Shown here piece after piece: positions 62,932-64,000 of a DNA stretch of 64,000 nt. The translations under genes were made by a program, and so were the position numbers. The notes beneath the pieces were generated by a model that worked only from the letters and a program-made list of their open reading frames with translations, made no database searches and was not told the DNA's origin. Origin of the DNA: Streptomyces griseus (GTDB lineage: Bacteria > Actinomycetota > Actinomycetes > Streptomycetales > Streptomycetaceae); the NCBI RefSeq assembly GCF_900460065.1, contig NZ_UAVD01000025.1, forward strand, positions 62,001 through 126,000, given 5' to 3'. Every line of letters starts with the position of its first letter. The stretch's first letter is position 1.

Positions 62932-63930
62932 TCAGACCGCGGACTTGCGGACGAATCGGCCGATGAACCAGTTGGCCGCGGCGATGATCAGCAGGAGGGC
63001 GAGCATCGCCCAGGCGACGGCGGCGGCCGGACCGAGATGTCCGAGGTTCCAGCCGTAGTTGTAGAGGTAGATGCTGAGCGTCTCGTACTGGTTCTCGTTG
63101 CCGCCGGTGGCGCCCAGCGCGCCGCCCTCCAGCAGCAGCGGCTCGCCGAACAGCTGCATGGAGCCGATGGTGGAGATGACGATGGTGAACAGGATCGTCG
63201 GCCGCAGCGAGGGGATGGTGACCTTGCGGAACTGCTGCCAGCGGGAGGCCCCGTCCAGGGAGGCCGCTTCGTAGAGGTCGTTGGGGACGGCCTGCATGGC
63301 GGCGAGGTAGATCAGCGCGTTGTACCCGGTCCAGCGCCAGATGACGATGATCGAGATCGCCAGCTTCGACGTCCAGTGCCCGTTGGCCCAGTTGACCGGG
63401 TCGAAGCCGACCAGGCCGAGCGTCCAGTTCAGCAGCCCGCCGTCGGCCCGGAACACCAGGGCGAAGACGAGGGCGGCCGAGGCGACCGAGGTCGCGTACG
63501 GGGTGAGGATGACCGTGCGCCAGAACGTGCTGGCCCGCAGCTTGTAGTTGAGGAGGTGGGCCAGGCCGAGGGCGACCAGGAGCTGCGGCACGGTGGAGAT
63601 GACGCCGATCAGGAACGTGTTGCTGACCGAGGTCCAGAACTCGGGGTCGTGCAGGATCTTGTCGAAGTTCTCCCAGCCCACCCACTCCATCGAGTCCAGG
63701 CCGGTCATCTCCACCCGGTGCAGGGCGATCCAGCCGGTGTAGAGGAGGGGGTAGAGCCCGAAGGCCCCGAAGACCAGGAAGAACGGGGCGATGTACGCGT
63801 ACGGGGACGCCTTGTCGTCGAACCGCCACAGCCGGCTGCGCCACAACTGCCGCCGTTCGCTGGGCGGTTCCTTCTTCGGTTCACGGGGCGGGGTCGCGTA
63901 CGCATCCCGGGTGGGGGTCGAGGTTGCCAC
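62932..63930 (-). CDS. cebF: CebF, ABC sugar permease
   Basis: A 332-residue partner permease with six helices (SPYAYIAPFFLVFGAFGLYPLLYTGWIAL at the start) and the EAA motif NDLYEAASLDGASRWQQFRKVTIPSLRPTILF. The large periplasmic loop after helix 1 (FDKILHDPEFWTSVSNTFLIG) is family-typical. Start ATG 63930. The ceb gene order places cebE next, upstream, outside the window. Confidence 0.95.
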   Translation of the reverse strand: MATSTPTRDAYATPPREPKKEPPSERRQLWRSRLWRFDDKASPYAYIAPFFLVFGAFGLYPLLYTGWIALHRVEMTGLDSMEWVGWENFDKILHDPEFWTSVSNTFLIGVISTVPQLLVALGLAHLLNYKLRASTFWRTVILTPYATSVASAALVFALVFRADGGLLNWTLGLVGFDPVNWANGHWTSKLAISIIVIWRWTGYNALIYLAAMQAVPNDLYEAASLDGASRWQQFRKVTIPSLRPTILFTIVISTIGSMQLFGEPLLLEGGALGATGGNENQYETLSIYLYNYGWNLGHLGPAAAVAWAMLALLLIIAAANWFIGRFVRKSAV

Positions 63931-64000
63931 GGGCGGGGAGTCCTTCCCTGGGTGCGCCGACGGACGGCCGGGGCGGCCGGAGGGGCGGCTGGAGGAGTGG
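63931..64000. other. Start of the cebE-cebF spacer
   Basis: 70 bases of spacer upstream of cebF; no motif visible before the window ends. Confidence 0.4.

Overview
The window is high-GC actinobacterial DNA from the core chromosome of a Streptomyces. Three things support this: an adpA-ornA pair, a desferrioxamine desABCD operon with DmdR/IdeR-type iron boxes, and a cebR-bglC-cebG-cebF cellobiose block, in the same relative order I remember from the S. coelicolor chromosome. Rare TTA codons in adpA and two other genes, WhiJ-type regulator/DUF397 pairs, GTG/TTG starts and several apparently leaderless genes fit the same assignment. I see no prophage, insertion sequence, CRISPR array or plasmid origin.

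Left part (1-22.6 kb). An edge-truncated tandem ABC exporter is followed by a small unknown protein. Next comes a catabolic block of TPP enzyme, ureohydrolase and Na+/solute symporter, divergent from a PucR regulator. After it lies a mixed stretch: acetyltransferases, a secreted FG-GAP beta-propeller, a methyltransferase with a His-rich tail, DUF1905, a GlxA-type regulator divergent from a cupin, an HSL esterase, a WhiJ-like regulator with DUF397, a UvrA2-type excinuclease, and AraC plus VOC. This stretch holds several unusually perfect palindromes.

Middle part (22.7-45 kb). It starts with an acyl-CoA dehydrogenase, a TesB thioesterase and a CDF metal transporter. A two-gene exopolysaccharide unit follows: a processive GT2 synthase, then an exceptional single protein carrying an AT3 acyltransferase membrane domain, an SGNH domain and a C-terminal GH16 glucanase domain. 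The unit has two DasR-like boxes upstream and a TTA codon early in the synthase. Next are a TetR/NmrA pair, GPP34, and a TetR-controlled leucine/branched-chain catabolic operon (carboxyltransferase, biotin carboxylase, HMG-CoA lyase, acyl-CoA dehydrogenase). An esterase-like hydrolase, a DUF1707 protein, a MITE-like 157-bp inverted-repeat element and an HxlR/MFS pair complete this part.

Right part (45-64 kb). An iron-box-controlled siderophore-interacting reductase and desABCD come first, then DUF4429, glmS, a universal stress protein and about 1 kb of DNA without a convincing gene. Then adpA (with its bldA-dependent TTA codon), ornA and tRNA-His. An AA10 lytic polysaccharide monooxygenase follows, with a palindromic DasR-type site and its own TTA codon. 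The window ends with cebR, bglC and the cebG/cebF permeases, with two CebR operators.

The most interesting theme is polysaccharide metabolism apparently wired into development. The GT2 synthase unit and the LPMO each combine DasR-like sites with a TTA codon, and adpA, the best-known TTA-containing developmental regulator, lies in the same window.
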